NCBI GenBank assembly: GCA_963725215.1
Contig: CAVRXQ010000003.1
Coordinates: 76,116 to 140,115 of the forward strand
DNA from: CAVRXQ01 sp963725215
GTDB lineage: Bacteria; Actinomycetota; Acidimicrobiia; Acidimicrobiales; Bog-793
Direction of reading: 5' to 3'
Length of the DNA stretch: 64,000 bases
Shown: positions 35,842 through 44,195 of the stretch, piece after piece
Layout: each line of letters begins with the position of its first letter
How positions within the stretch are numbered: the first letter of the stretch is position 1
Notes under the pieces: model-generated
The model's input: only the letters and a program-made list of their open reading frames with translations
What the model was told of the DNA's origin: nothing
Database searches by the model: none
Program-made: the position numbers and the translations under genes

Positions 35842-38076
35842 TCACTCGTTGCGGGCGACCTCGGGTCCCGTGATCCGATTGAGGAGCGGGAACGTCGAGG
35901 CGATGATCGCGAGCGAAGCCGCGAGCCCGCCGACGATGGTTGCCCAGTACGCGCTCCCCGGGATGCTGAACGTAATGCCGACCTGGGAGTGGAGGTAGAG
36001 GGCGGCCGACACGAGGCCGACCGCGATCGACACTGCGGCGACGAGGAGGAGCGGCAGCGCACTCTCCAACGCGACCACGCGGTGCAGGAGCGCGGTCGAG
36101 ACACCGGTGAGCCGAAGCAGGCTGAACGGGCGCTTGCGCTCGCCCAAGCCAGCGGCGATGTTCACGGCGAGGCTGCAGGCGGCGATGATCAGGCTCGCCA
36201 CGATGATCACGTCGGTCATGTCCTGGACCATTGCGAGGACGCGCGCGGTAGACGGATCGAGCGCCTCGACGGCCACCGGCGTTCCCTGGAAAGGAAAGGC
36301 CCGTTCGAGTGCGGTCCGCGCTCGTTCGAGCGAGCTGGTCGACCCGTCCGTGGCGACGACCACGGCGTCAACGGGAAGACGCGCGACGTCGGCCAGCGAC
36401 AGGCGCGCCGACGGCCAGACAGTCAAGGAAGCATGCGAATGGTGCCCAAGGAGGTTGGAAAGGAAGTAGCCGATGCTCACCACTGTCTCCCCCGGCGCGC
36501 ACTTGCCAATCGCGGGCGTCCTCGCCAGCTGGTCGCACGCGACGACCCCGAAGCTGTTCCTCTGCCGAGCTTGGGATGGGCTCTCGTGAACCACCGTCAC
36601 CGCGCGCACTCCCGGCGTAGTGCGGAGCTCGGCAAGCACCGGGCCTGTGACAGAAGGAACTTGGGCGGAGGGGGGACAGTTCGTCGTCGAGTAGCTGCAG
36701 AACAGATCGGCGAGGGTCTCTCTCCCGGCGCTTGTTCCCGAGGTGCTGTTGGCCGCGGTGATCGAGCTGAGCGCACCGATCACTGCGCTCGTGACGAAGA
36801 GGGCGATCACGAGCCCACTGATGAACCGAAAGGCCGCCTTGGGGTTGTCGAGCAGCCGACGGCCGGCGATGAGTGTGGCAGGGCGACTCGCCCGCTTCGC
36901 CATCAGTCGAGCGCCCGCGGTCGTGAGCCACGGTCCAGCGAGAACCAGCCCCACGACAAGGAGCACGAAGCCCACGAGCAGCTCAAGAAGCTGGCCGCCG
37001 ACGGCGCCCGGCTTGCCAGCAGCATCGAAGTACGCGAGCACGGCAATGCCGGCGAGTAGCGGGATGATCCGCACGATCCGCGGTGGGCGGGACGAGACTC
37101 GGCGATTCACGCCGAGCGGCGATATCTGGACCCTCCGCAGCGCGAGGCGCGCGGACACGACCGCGGCGACCGGGACGCCGACGACGGCGAGCACGATGTC
37201 GATCCAGTGCAGCGAGAGGTCGCCTTGCGAGAGGGGCGCTCCGGTGAACGGCACGTGGTAGAGCAGAGGTCGGAAGACGAAGAAGAGTGCGAAGCCGATT
37301 GCGACGCCCGTTACCGCCGCGACCACCGCCTCCACCGCGGAGACCACAGAAATCTGACGCGGCGTGGCGCCGACGAGCCGCATCGCGGCGAAGCGCTCCT
37401 CGCGCCGCGCGGCCGACAGCCGGCTCGCGGTCGCGATCAAGATCAGCACCGGCAGCAAGAGCGCGACGGCTCCGCCGGCCAGGATGAACTGCAGAACGGG
37501 GCCGCTCCCGATGGTGTTCTGGCAGGCGTAGCAGTTCGCCGGCGTGCGTTGGATGGCTCCGACCTGAACCGCACCAGGTGCCTGTGAGAGCTGGCGTGCG
37601 GTTTGGCCGATGACGATGATCAGCGAGTTCGGGGACGGCAGCGCCGCTGCCCCGATGGTCCCGATCTGTCGGCCAGGAAACCGGTCGCGCAGCTCGTTCG
37701 CCGGTTCGGACCTAAGAAGGGTCGAGAGGGCAGGCGAGGCGTAGTACTCACCCGGCCCGGGCAGGTGGGAAAGCCCCGGCGGGACCGGAGCGTTCGGCGC
37801 GGCAGCGGCAACGTCGATCCGGTCGATCGCCTGGTTGCCGAACTGGTCGGTGCTCGACAGCCACCACATCCGGTCGGACGCCGAGATCGCGCGTGACGCT
37901 TGCGCCGAGGTGTCGAGCCACGCACCGCGGTCGGTCTGGGCGTGCAGCCCGTTGACCCCGGCCAGGGCGGCGAGCAACAGGCCGACGCCGAGGGCGACCG
38001 CTGCCGCGGTGACGAGGACGCGCAGCGCAGCTTCGCGACCGCTGCCCAACGTGAGGCGCAGGCCGAGTCGGATCAT
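35842..38076 (-). CDS. FtsX/MacB-type ABC transporter permease
   Basis: A 744-residue permease with two FtsX domains. The N-terminal helix (ALRVLVTAAAVALGVGLLLA) is followed by an extracytoplasmic domain of about 170 residues, then LLPVLILIATASRLSAARREERFAAMRLVG, the FtsX signature region, and a second copy near the C-terminus (ERKRPFSLLRLTGVSTALL). Such proteins drive peptide, lipid or drug efflux mechanically instead of through a pore. The ATG overlaps the ATPase stop (ATGA). PadR, ATPase and permease form one operon. Confidence 0.92.
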   Translation of the reverse strand: MIRLGLRLTLGSGREAALRVLVTAAAVALGVGLLLAALAGVNGLHAQTDRGAWLDTSAQASRAISASDRMWWLSSTDQFGNQAIDRIDVAAAAPNAPVPPGLSHLPGPGEYYASPALSTLLRSEPANELRDRFPGRQIGTIGAAALPSPNSLIIVIGQTARQLSQAPGAVQVGAIQRTPANCYACQNTIGSGPVLQFILAGGAVALLLPVLILIATASRLSAARREERFAAMRLVGATPRQISVVSAVEAVVAAVTGVAIGFALFFVFRPLLYHVPFTGAPLSQGDLSLHWIDIVLAVVGVPVAAVVSARLALRRVQISPLGVNRRVSSRPPRIVRIIPLLAGIAVLAYFDAAGKPGAVGGQLLELLVGFVLLVVGLVLAGPWLTTAGARLMAKRASRPATLIAGRRLLDNPKAAFRFISGLVIALFVTSAVIGALSSITAANSTSGTSAGRETLADLFCSYSTTNCPPSAQVPSVTGPVLAELRTTPGVRAVTVVHESPSQARQRNSFGVVACDQLARTPAIGKCAPGETVVSIGYFLSNLLGHHSHASLTVWPSARLSLADVARLPVDAVVVATDGSTSSLERARTALERAFPFQGTPVAVEALDPSTARVLAMVQDMTDVIIVASLIIAACSLAVNIAAGLGERKRPFSLLRLTGVSTALLHRVVALESALPLLLVAAVSIAVGLVSAALYLHSQVGITFSIPGSAYWATIVGGLAASLAIIASTFPLLNRITGPEVARNE

Positions 38077-38789
38077 CCTGGCACCGCGGCGTTCGTGGTC
38101 ACCCTGCCGTCGCGAACAATCACTTCGCGATCGGCGTAAGCGGCGACGCGGGGTTCGTGGGTGACGAGGATCACCGTTGATCCCCGCTCGCGCGCGGCGC
38201 GCGTCAACATTCCCATGACCAGCTCCCCGTTGAGCGAGTCGAGTGACCCGGTCGGTTCGTCGGCGAAGAGCACGTCGGGATGGGCGACGAGACCGCGCGC
38301 CAGGGCGACGCGCTGCGACTGGCCGCCGGACATCTCGCCGGTTCGGTGGCGTTCCATCCCTTCGAGGTCGAGCTGTTCGAACCAGCACCCCGCTTCACGG
38401 AGGGCCTCGTCGCGGCGCGTGCCACCGAGCAACAGCGGCAGCGCGACGTTCTCCTCGGCGGTGAGCTCCGGCACGAGCTGGCCGAACTGGAAGACGAAGC
38501 CGAAACGCTCTCGACGGAGGCGGCTTCGCTGCTCCTCGCGCATCCTGTCGAGGCGCTGACCGTCGAAGGAGACCTCACCGAACTGTGGGACGAGGATGCC
38601 CGCAAGGCAGTGGAGCAGGGTCGACTTGCCAGAACCGCTCGGGCCCATCACGGCCACGATCTCGCCACGCTTCACGGCGAGACTCGCTCCGCGAAGCGCC
38701 GGCGTTTCACCGAAGGAGAGCACGAGGTCTCGCGCCTCGATGATCACGCCTCCGACCTGGACCGCGCAGGAATCGTTCGACCCGTTCAT
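38073..38789 (-). CDS. LolD/MacB-type ABC transporter ATPase
   Basis: A 238-residue ATPase: Walker A GPSGSGKST, Q-loop FVFQFGQLVPELT, signature MSGGQSQRVALA, Walker B VLFADEPTGSLD and H-loop VTHEPRVA. The TGSLDS sequence after Walker B is typical of the MacB/LolD group that partners FtsX-type permeases. It overlaps padR upstream and the permease downstream by ATGA, so all three are translated together. Confidence 0.95.
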   Translation of the reverse strand: MNGSNDSCAVQVGGVIIEARDLVLSFGETPALRGASLAVKRGEIVAVMGPSGSGKSTLLHCLAGILVPQFGEVSFDGQRLDRMREEQRSRLRRERFGFVFQFGQLVPELTAEENVALPLLLGGTRRDEALREAGCWFEQLDLEGMERHRTGEMSGGQSQRVALARGLVAHPDVLFADEPTGSLDSLNGELVMGMLTRAARERGSTVILVTHEPRVAAYADREVIVRDGRVTTNAAVPG

Positions 38790-39310
38790 GACGCCACCTC
38801 TTCTGCTAGTACCGCGAGTCGCGCTTCTGTGAGGTCGATCCAGCGCAGGTCGGCCTCCAAGTGGAAGAGGCCGTGATCGGCAAGTAGCGCGTCAACGAGG
38901 TTGCCTTGCTGCTTGAGCTCGGTGAGCTCGCGCATCCGAGCGAGGTGCGCAGCACGTTGGACGTCGAGGTACTCCTCCGCGGGGCGGCCGAGCATGAGCG
39001 AGAGCACGACCTTCACGAAGAGGTCACTCTGGAGGTAGGGCTCGGGCGGGATCGGCTCGCCGAGCCACGCCTCGACCTCGTATTTCCCGGTCTCAGTGAT
39101 CGTGTAGCGCTTGCGATCGGGGCCCGCTCCGGGCTCCGCCACCCCAGCGATCGCCTTTCCGTCCCTCGCGAGACGGGCGAGGGTTGCGTACACCTGGCCG
39201 AAGGGCAGTGGCCGCCCCGGGCTCAGGTAGGTGTCGTAGTCGCGCTTCAGGTCGTAGCCGTGGCTCGGCTCACGCTCGAGAAGCCCGAGGAGGGCCATAG
39301 GAACACTCAT
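38786..39310 (-). CDS. PadR-family transcriptional regulator
   Basis: A 174-residue winged-helix protein: ALLGLLEREPSHGYDLKRDYD and FGQVYATLARLARDGKAIAG (PadR DNA-binding domain) followed by a helical dimerisation region with PYLQSDLFVKVVLSLMLGRP. It is the first gene of the PadR-ATPase-permease operon, so it probably represses the exporter and itself, relieved by an exported compound. A short dyad 11 bases upstream of the start is a candidate operator. Confidence 0.92.
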   Translation of the reverse strand: MSVPMALLGLLEREPSHGYDLKRDYDTYLSPGRPLPFGQVYATLARLARDGKAIAGVAEPGAGPDRKRYTITETGKYEVEAWLGEPIPPEPYLQSDLFVKVVLSLMLGRPAEEYLDVQRAAHLARMRELTELKQQGNLVDALLADHGLFHLEADLRWIDLTEARLAVLAEEVAS

Positions 39311-39320
39311 ACCTGCGAGA

Positions 39321-39335
39321 ATACTCTTAGCGTAT
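39321..39335. promoter_or_regulatory. Candidate PadR operator
   Basis: ATAC-N7-GTAT is a 15-bp dyad directly upstream of the padR start, in the only AT-rich part of the intergenic region. Its size and position fit autoregulation, but PadR sites vary and the site is short. Confidence 0.4.
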
Positions 39336-39850
39336 ACGTGCGGTCAATAGCTTCCGCCCGACTGTAGGCCGAAGTTGCGAGTGTCGGAGTCGCGTCGCTC
39401 GCGCTGGCACTGTCTGCCTCGGGCGTGCTGCCCGATGGCGCCGATCCTCTGAGCTGAGCGCCCTCGACGCGCCGATCCCCCGGCGGCGCGCGTGAGCTGG
39501 TCTGAACCAGCTCGGATTCGGTGGAGGTTCGTCCGCTTCGATTCTCAGGCGAAAGTGTGGGCCGTGACGTCGACGGGGGTTCTTCGGTCGATGTTCGGCG
39601 ACCGTCTCCGTCGCAGGTCCGTCGCGGCTCGCACGATGCCAGGCCGCGGGTCAAGGGCAGGTGTCACATCTGTGACTGTGTTGTGACGTTCTGTTTCGTA
39701 GAACTGCTCTCAGCACGCTTCGACGGTGGAGAAGAGCCGAGGTGCCGTGCGCACCGAGCGCTGCTTTGGTGGTCGGAGTCTCGTGTGTCAGGCAGCAACC
39801 CCGCCTCGCGGAAGGCCAGCGCAATCTCGTAACCGGCGGCCGAGGTTCGG
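39336..39850. other. Intergenic stretch without a recognisable gene
   Basis: About 515 bases lie between padR and the MOSC gene. The short open frames here have no recognisable motif and no ribosome-binding site, and their composition looks non-coding. I see no tRNA, no long repeat and no convincing terminator. It may contain remnants of a lost gene. Confidence 0.5.
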
Positions 39851-40627
39851 CTAGTGATCAGATAGCTCTGCCTCGACGACCGTGACCTCGTCGCCACGAC
39901 GAATCGTGCCGAGGGTGACCACCGATGACCAGACCCCGAAGGTGCCGTCGTGGCTCCTGGCGAGGGCGCGGTACACGTCGAGATCCCGATCTAGGCCCGG
40001 TTGTGGTCGGGTCACCATCGTGCAGCGCTCGCATGGTGCTTGGCCTTGGAGTTCAACTTCCCCAAGTCGAATGCGTTTGCCAGTCCACCCATCCTCCACC
40101 CACCCGACGGCGTCCCCCTCGATCACCACGTTGGGTCGGAACCGCCGCACATCCCACGTGCCTCCGGGATGAAGTTCGGCCCCCTGGCGCAGGCTTGAAG
40201 TGGTCAACAGCAGTAGCGGAAACGCATCAACGAAATGACCAGCAGGCATGGTGAACGTCAGCGCCTGGCTGGTGTCGTCCGCGGCGTCCTCGAAGTACTC
40301 AGCGACCCGGGAGCCCGAGCCGACAGCGGGTACCAGCCGCACCCGACGGCCTAGCCACTCCGAGAGAACTGTGTCCGTCTCGCTGTCAGGACCGGTGAGA
40401 ACGCGACCATCGGGAAGCGTGATCTCCGCTTCGCCGCCGATCGTTAGCCGAGACGAAGCCAGCAGCAGCGGCGGCTCTCGCCGTCCGGTGAGGATATTCC
40501 CGGTTGTCTCATCGCGAATTCCCCATTCGCGATCGCCGATCGCGCCCGATGCCTCGACCACCATCTCGGTGAGCTGCTCGCCCCGCAGCGACTTGACTGG
40601 ATGACGCCACAACTCGATGACCTGCAT
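39851..40627 (-). CDS. MOSC-domain protein (MOSC N-terminal beta barrel plus MOSC)
   Basis: A 258-residue protein beginning MQVIELWRHPVKSLRGEQL, the MOSC N-terminal domain, and continuing with RRFRPNVVIEGDAVGWVED and the Cys motif GQAPCERCTMVTRPQP, where MOSC proteins hold the conserved Cys near the molybdenum or sulfur-carrier site. Members are mARC/YcbX-like molybdenum-cofactor enzymes reducing N-hydroxylated compounds or moving sulfur. The ATG has a G-rich site upstream. The gene stands alone. Confidence 0.9.
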   Translation of the reverse strand: MQVIELWRHPVKSLRGEQLTEMVVEASGAIGDREWGIRDETTGNILTGRREPPLLLASSRLTIGGEAEITLPDGRVLTGPDSETDTVLSEWLGRRVRLVPAVGSGSRVAEYFEDAADDTSQALTFTMPAGHFVDAFPLLLLTTSSLRQGAELHPGGTWDVRRFRPNVVIEGDAVGWVEDGWTGKRIRLGEVELQGQAPCERCTMVTRPQPGLDRDLDVYRALARSHDGTFGVWSSVVTLGTIRRGDEVTVVEAELSDH

Positions 40628-40893
40628 GGCCGCCCCCCTTCAATCTCGACTCCTTTGGCGTGGCTCCGGGGCCCGTCACAACAGTGGACCTAAGAGGGTC
40701 ACAGCTTGGCGTGCAGCCACTTCAGCCTCGCCTGAGGCCACTCCCGGCGGAACTGCAGCATGATCCCATCGGGGTTCGCCCGGATCTGAGCGTTGGTTCA
40801 CGCACCCACGTGATTCGCACTGGGTGCAGTTGAAGCACACTCACAATTGTCAGTCTTGCGGGCGCGTTCAGGCCTTAAGGGGAGGCGAGATCT

Positions 40894-41439
40894 GTGATGC
40901 GTTCTCTAGCCGGTTCATTGTTGTGGCGAGGACTACTCGCGGTCGTGGTCGGGATCATCGCGATCGCCTGGCCGGGTGTGACGATCCTTGCAGTAGTGAT
41001 CATCTTCGCCATTGCCGCGTTCGGCGCGTCGATAGGCCAGGCAGTTCGAGCGTTCTCGAGTAACGGATTCGGTCCCGTGATCGGCCATCTTCTCCTCTCC
41101 CTACTCGACGTAGCGGCGGGGCTGGTGGCAGTACTTTGGCCGGGGATTACCGCGTTTGCGCTCACGATTTGGATTGGCATTTGGGCGGTAGTGAGCGGCT
41201 TCGGAGAATTCGTGATGGCCTTTGCATATGGTGAGACCGGCGGTCAGCGCTTTCTGTTCGGATTGACCGGCCTCGTCACGATTGCCCTCGGAATCGTCTT
41301 GTTCGCGCGCCCCGATGTCGGCGCGGTTGCACTGGCCGAGGTCTTCGGGCTCTTCAGCCTGGCAACGGGTATCGCCAACCTCGTGCTAGCCGGACAAGCC
41401 CGCCACGAAGACAGGCCGCTTTCCCATATGGCGAGTTAA
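40894..41439 (+). CDS. HdeD-family membrane protein
   Basis: A 181-residue integral membrane protein with six hydrophobic segments (LLAVVVGIIAIAWPGVTILA, VIHLLLSLLDVAAG-like GHLLLSLLDVAAGLVAVLWP, LTGLVTIALGIVLFARP), the WPG-repeat pattern of the HdeD/DUF308 family, linked to acid resistance in enterics. The start is GTG or the ATG immediately after it (GTGATG), preceded by GGAGG. It begins a run of envelope and stress genes. Confidence 0.85.
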   Translation: MMRSLAGSLLWRGLLAVVVGIIAIAWPGVTILAVVIIFAIAAFGASIGQAVRAFSSNGFGPVIGHLLLSLLDVAAGLVAVLWPGITAFALTIWIGIWAVVSGFGEFVMAFAYGETGGQRFLFGLTGLVTIALGIVLFARPDVGAVALAEVFGLFSLATGIANLVLAGQARHEDRPLSHMAS

Positions 41440-41505
41440 GGAGGGGCCGCGCTGGGAGGCGGGGAAGGACACGTAGGTAGGCATGAGCCCGAAGTCAAAG
41501 CGCGG

Positions 41506-42618
41506 GTGAAGGACGACGGCACGCCCGCAAAAGGGGCCGTCGACAAGCGACCGGTAAGGCGCCTTGTCAAGCGGATTGTGGCGGCCGTTGTTTCGGGGGT
41601 CGCGATCTACATCCTGCTCCCCGCGCTCGTCAAGGTGTTCGCGGCCTGGCCACGATTTTCGTCTCTCGAGCCGGTTTGGCTCGTAGCCGCTGTCATCGCT
41701 GAAGGGGCGAGCTTCGCCTGCTCGATTGCCCTGCAACGGCTCGTCCTGAGGAGAAAAGAGTGGTTCCCCGTTGCCACCGCGAGCTTGGCGGGGAACGCGC
41801 TCACCAACACGCTCCCCGCCGGCGACGCCGCCGGGGCGGGGCTGCAGTTCCGAATGCTGGCCGCGGCGGGCATCGACGTCGACTCGGCCGCTGGAGGCCT
41901 GGCGGTTTCCTCGCTGCTCGGCGTAGGGGGGCTGCTCGCGCTCCCAATCTTCAGCCTTCCAGCCATCTTGGGTGGTTCTCAGGTAAGGCCGGGGCTTGTG
42001 CACGCTGCGCTGCTCGGTCTCGGCGGCTTTGTTCTGTTCGTGGTTGGCAGCGTCACCGTCCTCCTAACCGACAAGCCACTTGCAGTTGCGGCTCGCTTGA
42101 TTCAGCGCCTCTGGAATGCGACGTTCGGGCATCGCGCCCGCGTTTCGGGAATCGACCGACGGGTGTTGCGCGAACGCGATTCGCTGCGGTCAACGTTGGG
42201 TCGGGACGGGTGGAAGGCGGTGCTCTTCGTCACTGGTCGGCTCGGATTCGATTACCTCTGCTTGCTAGGAGGGTTACGAGCCGCCGGCAGCGCTCCACGC
42301 CCCGGGCTCGTGTTGCTCGCGTATGCGGCCACTGGAATTGTCGCCCTCGTTCCCATTACTCCGGGCGGGCTTGGAATCGTTGAGGCGAGCCTCACCGGCA
42401 TGCTCGTGCTCGCCGGCGTGAGCGGGGGGCGGGCAGTTCTGGCCACTCTCGCGTACCGACTCGCTTCTTACTGGCTGCCACTGCTCGCCGGCGCGATCTC
42501 TTACCTCCTCTTCCGGCGACGATATGGGCGCGGCCCACTCAAGGGTCCTGCCGGTCGCGGACGATTCGACGCGGGACCGGGCGGTGTCGCCGTCGATCCG
42601 AGGGTACCTCGGCCATGA
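41506..42618 (+). CDS. Lysylphosphatidylglycerol synthase-like (UPF0104) membrane protein
   Basis: A 370-residue membrane protein with about eight hydrophobic segments. SLAGNALTNTLPAGDAAGAG, FLFD-like LGFDYLCLLGGLRAAG and the signature VPITPGGLGIVEASLTGMLV match the flippase/synthase transmembrane region of the MprF/AglD family; the soluble lysyl-transferase domain is absent. Such proteins flip or modify lipids. The GTG start has no clear ribosome-binding site. It follows the HdeD gene after 66 bases and is probably co-transcribed. Confidence 0.85.
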   Translation: MKDDGTPAKGAVDKRPVRRLVKRIVAAVVSGVAIYILLPALVKVFAAWPRFSSLEPVWLVAAVIAEGASFACSIALQRLVLRRKEWFPVATASLAGNALTNTLPAGDAAGAGLQFRMLAAAGIDVDSAAGGLAVSSLLGVGGLLALPIFSLPAILGGSQVRPGLVHAALLGLGGFVLFVVGSVTVLLTDKPLAVAARLIQRLWNATFGHRARVSGIDRRVLRERDSLRSTLGRDGWKAVLFVTGRLGFDYLCLLGGLRAAGSAPRPGLVLLAYAATGIVALVPITPGGLGIVEASLTGMLVLAGVSGGRAVLATLAYRLASYWLPLLAGAISYLLFRRRYGRGPLKGPAGRGRFDAGPGGVAVDPRVPRP

Positions 42619-42854
42619 TTCGGACAGTTCGCCGCCAGCGGGATCGCGAATCGATCGCGAAGCTGCCGCACACAGACGAGCAGCTTGAAACCTTGACGCC
42701 GAAGCCGAGTATCCGTGGTTCTCCGATGCGGGCCGCGGCCCTGCAGAGCCTCGCGAGCGTCCCGGTCGCGAGTGATTTGGATAACAGCGACACGAACATG
42801 CGTGATGCCTACGACCTCTGGCTACCGCATCATCGTCTTCGTAGGAACATGTGA
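42615..42854 (+). CDS. Possible small protein, unknown
   Basis: A 79-residue frame whose ATG overlaps the preceding stop (ATGA) and which ends just before the BON gene. The product is basic at the start and polar afterwards; I recognise no motif. Only the coupled start and the position between two co-directional genes support it. Confidence 0.3.
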   Translation: MIRTVRRQRDRESIAKLPHTDEQLETLTPKPSIRGSPMRAAALQSLASVPVASDLDNSDTNMRDAYDLWLPHHRLRRNM

Positions 42855-42868
42855 CGAAGGGAAAATCA

Positions 42869-43522
42869 ATGCGCAAACCAGACAATCTCATTGAATCCGA
42901 CATTCGCGAGGAACTCGAGTGGGATCCGCTGCTCGACAGCAGCCGGATCGAGGTCCGTGCCAAGGAAGGCAAGGTGACCCTGAGCGGAGCTGTGAAGACC
43001 TTCTTTCAGCGCCGTGAAGCAGCAGAAGATGCGAAACGCGTGCACGGCGTGACCGCCCTCGACAACGAGCTTCTTGTGGGTCTCGTTGGTGCGGCCATCG
43101 CCGACGTCGAGGTCGAGGCGGAATGCAAGGTCGCCCTCGACGCAGACAAATTCGTTCCTCACGGTGCCGTGAAGGCAGAGGTGACAGATGGCTGGGTCAC
43201 CTTGCACGGCCAGGTGCGGCGGCATTTCCAGCTGCTTGCTGCTGAGCACGCCGTCAACCGGGTCGACGGGGTGGTCGGTCTTACGAACAAGATCGAGATC
43301 TCCGCAGACCCGATTCCGAGCGATGTCGCCGATCGCATCAACAAGGCGCTCGGTCGCAATGCCATCATCGACCGGTCGCTCATCACGGTTTCCAACGTCG
43401 ACCACACCATCTACTTGGATGGGAAGGCCAGTTCCTGGGCGGCCAAACAGGAGGCGGAGAACACTGCATGGTCGGCGCCAGGCGTGAATGACGTCGTCGA
43501 TCGGCTCGTGATCGTTCCGTAA
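42869..43522 (+). CDS. Triple BON-domain protein
   Basis: A 217-residue protein made of three BON repeats of about 65 residues, each with the pattern of an initial helix, a beta strand of the type VTLSGAVKTF / VTLHGQVRRHF / IYLDGKASSW, and a Gly-Val turn (RVHGVTALDNEL, RVDGVVGLTNKI, GVNDVVDRLV). BON proteins bind phospholipids or envelope components, often in osmotic stress. No signal sequence is seen. AAGGGA lies 6 bases before the ATG at 42869, better than the GTG at 42851. Confidence 0.92.
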   Translation: MRKPDNLIESDIREELEWDPLLDSSRIEVRAKEGKVTLSGAVKTFFQRREAAEDAKRVHGVTALDNELLVGLVGAAIADVEVEAECKVALDADKFVPHGAVKAEVTDGWVTLHGQVRRHFQLLAAEHAVNRVDGVVGLTNKIEISADPIPSDVADRINKALGRNAIIDRSLITVSNVDHTIYLDGKASSWAAKQEAENTAWSAPGVNDVVDRLVIVP

Positions 43523-43544
43523 TCCCCCGATCCTTCCGAGGAGC

Positions 43545-43574
43545 CTCGGTCCGCGCGCGTTCCCGCGGACCGGG
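43545..43574 (+). terminator. Candidate hairpin terminator after the BON gene
   Basis: CTCGGTCCGCG (43545-43555) pairs with CGCGGACCGGG (43564-43574), an 11-bp stem with an 8-base loop, 22 bases after the BON stop. There is no T-tract, so it may only attenuate. The rest of the 254-base gap up to 43777 has no recognisable gene. Confidence 0.5.
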
Positions 43575-43776
43575 CTCTCGTTCGTCGTCCTCATCCAGTC
43601 GCTGGCAGCAATCGGATAGCGCCTGGTGGAACCGGATGCGGATTCATCTCTACGCGGATGCGTGATTCGCCCCAAAGGGTTCGCTCCGTAGAAAGGGCCT
43701 ATAGGAAGGGAGGTCCGCGGATCGCCCCTTTGAACCGAGGACATGGCGCGCAATTGCGCTCGAGAAAGAGGAGTCC

Positions 43777-44175
43777 ATGTTCGCTACAACCTTCGGAGTC
43801 GGTCAGGTTCTTTATTCGATCCTCTGGTTCTTTCTCTTCTTCGTAGAGGTCTGGCTAATGATCTCGGTCTTTATCGATATCTTTCGCAGCCACGACCTAA
43901 AGGGTTGGGCAAAGGCCCTATGGATCATCTTGGTGCTGGTGCTGCCGATAGTCGGCATCCTGGCGTACTTCATTGCCCGCGGTGACAAGATGCGGGCACA
44001 CCAGAATCAGGCTGTTACGGAGCAAGACAATGCCTTCCGCGACTACGTGCGAAACGTCGCCGGGACTCCTCCGAGCAAGGCTGACGAACTAAGCCGGCTT
44101 GCCGCGCTCCGCGACCGCGGCGAGATCTCACAGGACGAATTTGACCGCCTCAAGGAGGAGGTCGTGAACCGCTAG
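43777..44175 (+). CDS. Membrane protein with PLD-nuclease-N-like helices and SHOCT tail
   Basis: A 132-residue protein: two hydrophobic segments (LYSILWFFLFFVEVWLMISV; ALWIILVLVLPIVGILAYFI) with the FRSHDLKGWAKALW turn between them, as in the PLDc_N family, then a C-terminal SHOCT module (ELSRLAALRDRGEISQDEFD). These small proteins may scaffold oligomers; function unknown. The ATG is preceded by AGAGGAG. It converges on the DUF2252 gene with 20 bases between the stops. Confidence 0.88.
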   Translation: MFATTFGVGQVLYSILWFFLFFVEVWLMISVFIDIFRSHDLKGWAKALWIILVLVLPIVGILAYFIARGDKMRAHQNQAVTEQDNAFRDYVRNVAGTPPSKADELSRLAALRDRGEISQDEFDRLKEEVVNR

Positions 44176-44195
44176 GGCGCGATGCAGACGGCTCA

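Noticed and set aside
38077..38388. A 104-codon upstream extension of the FtsX-type permease
   Set aside because: It lies inside the ATPase gene in another frame; the ATG at 38076 overlaps the ATPase stop (ATGA) and begins a normal membrane helix.
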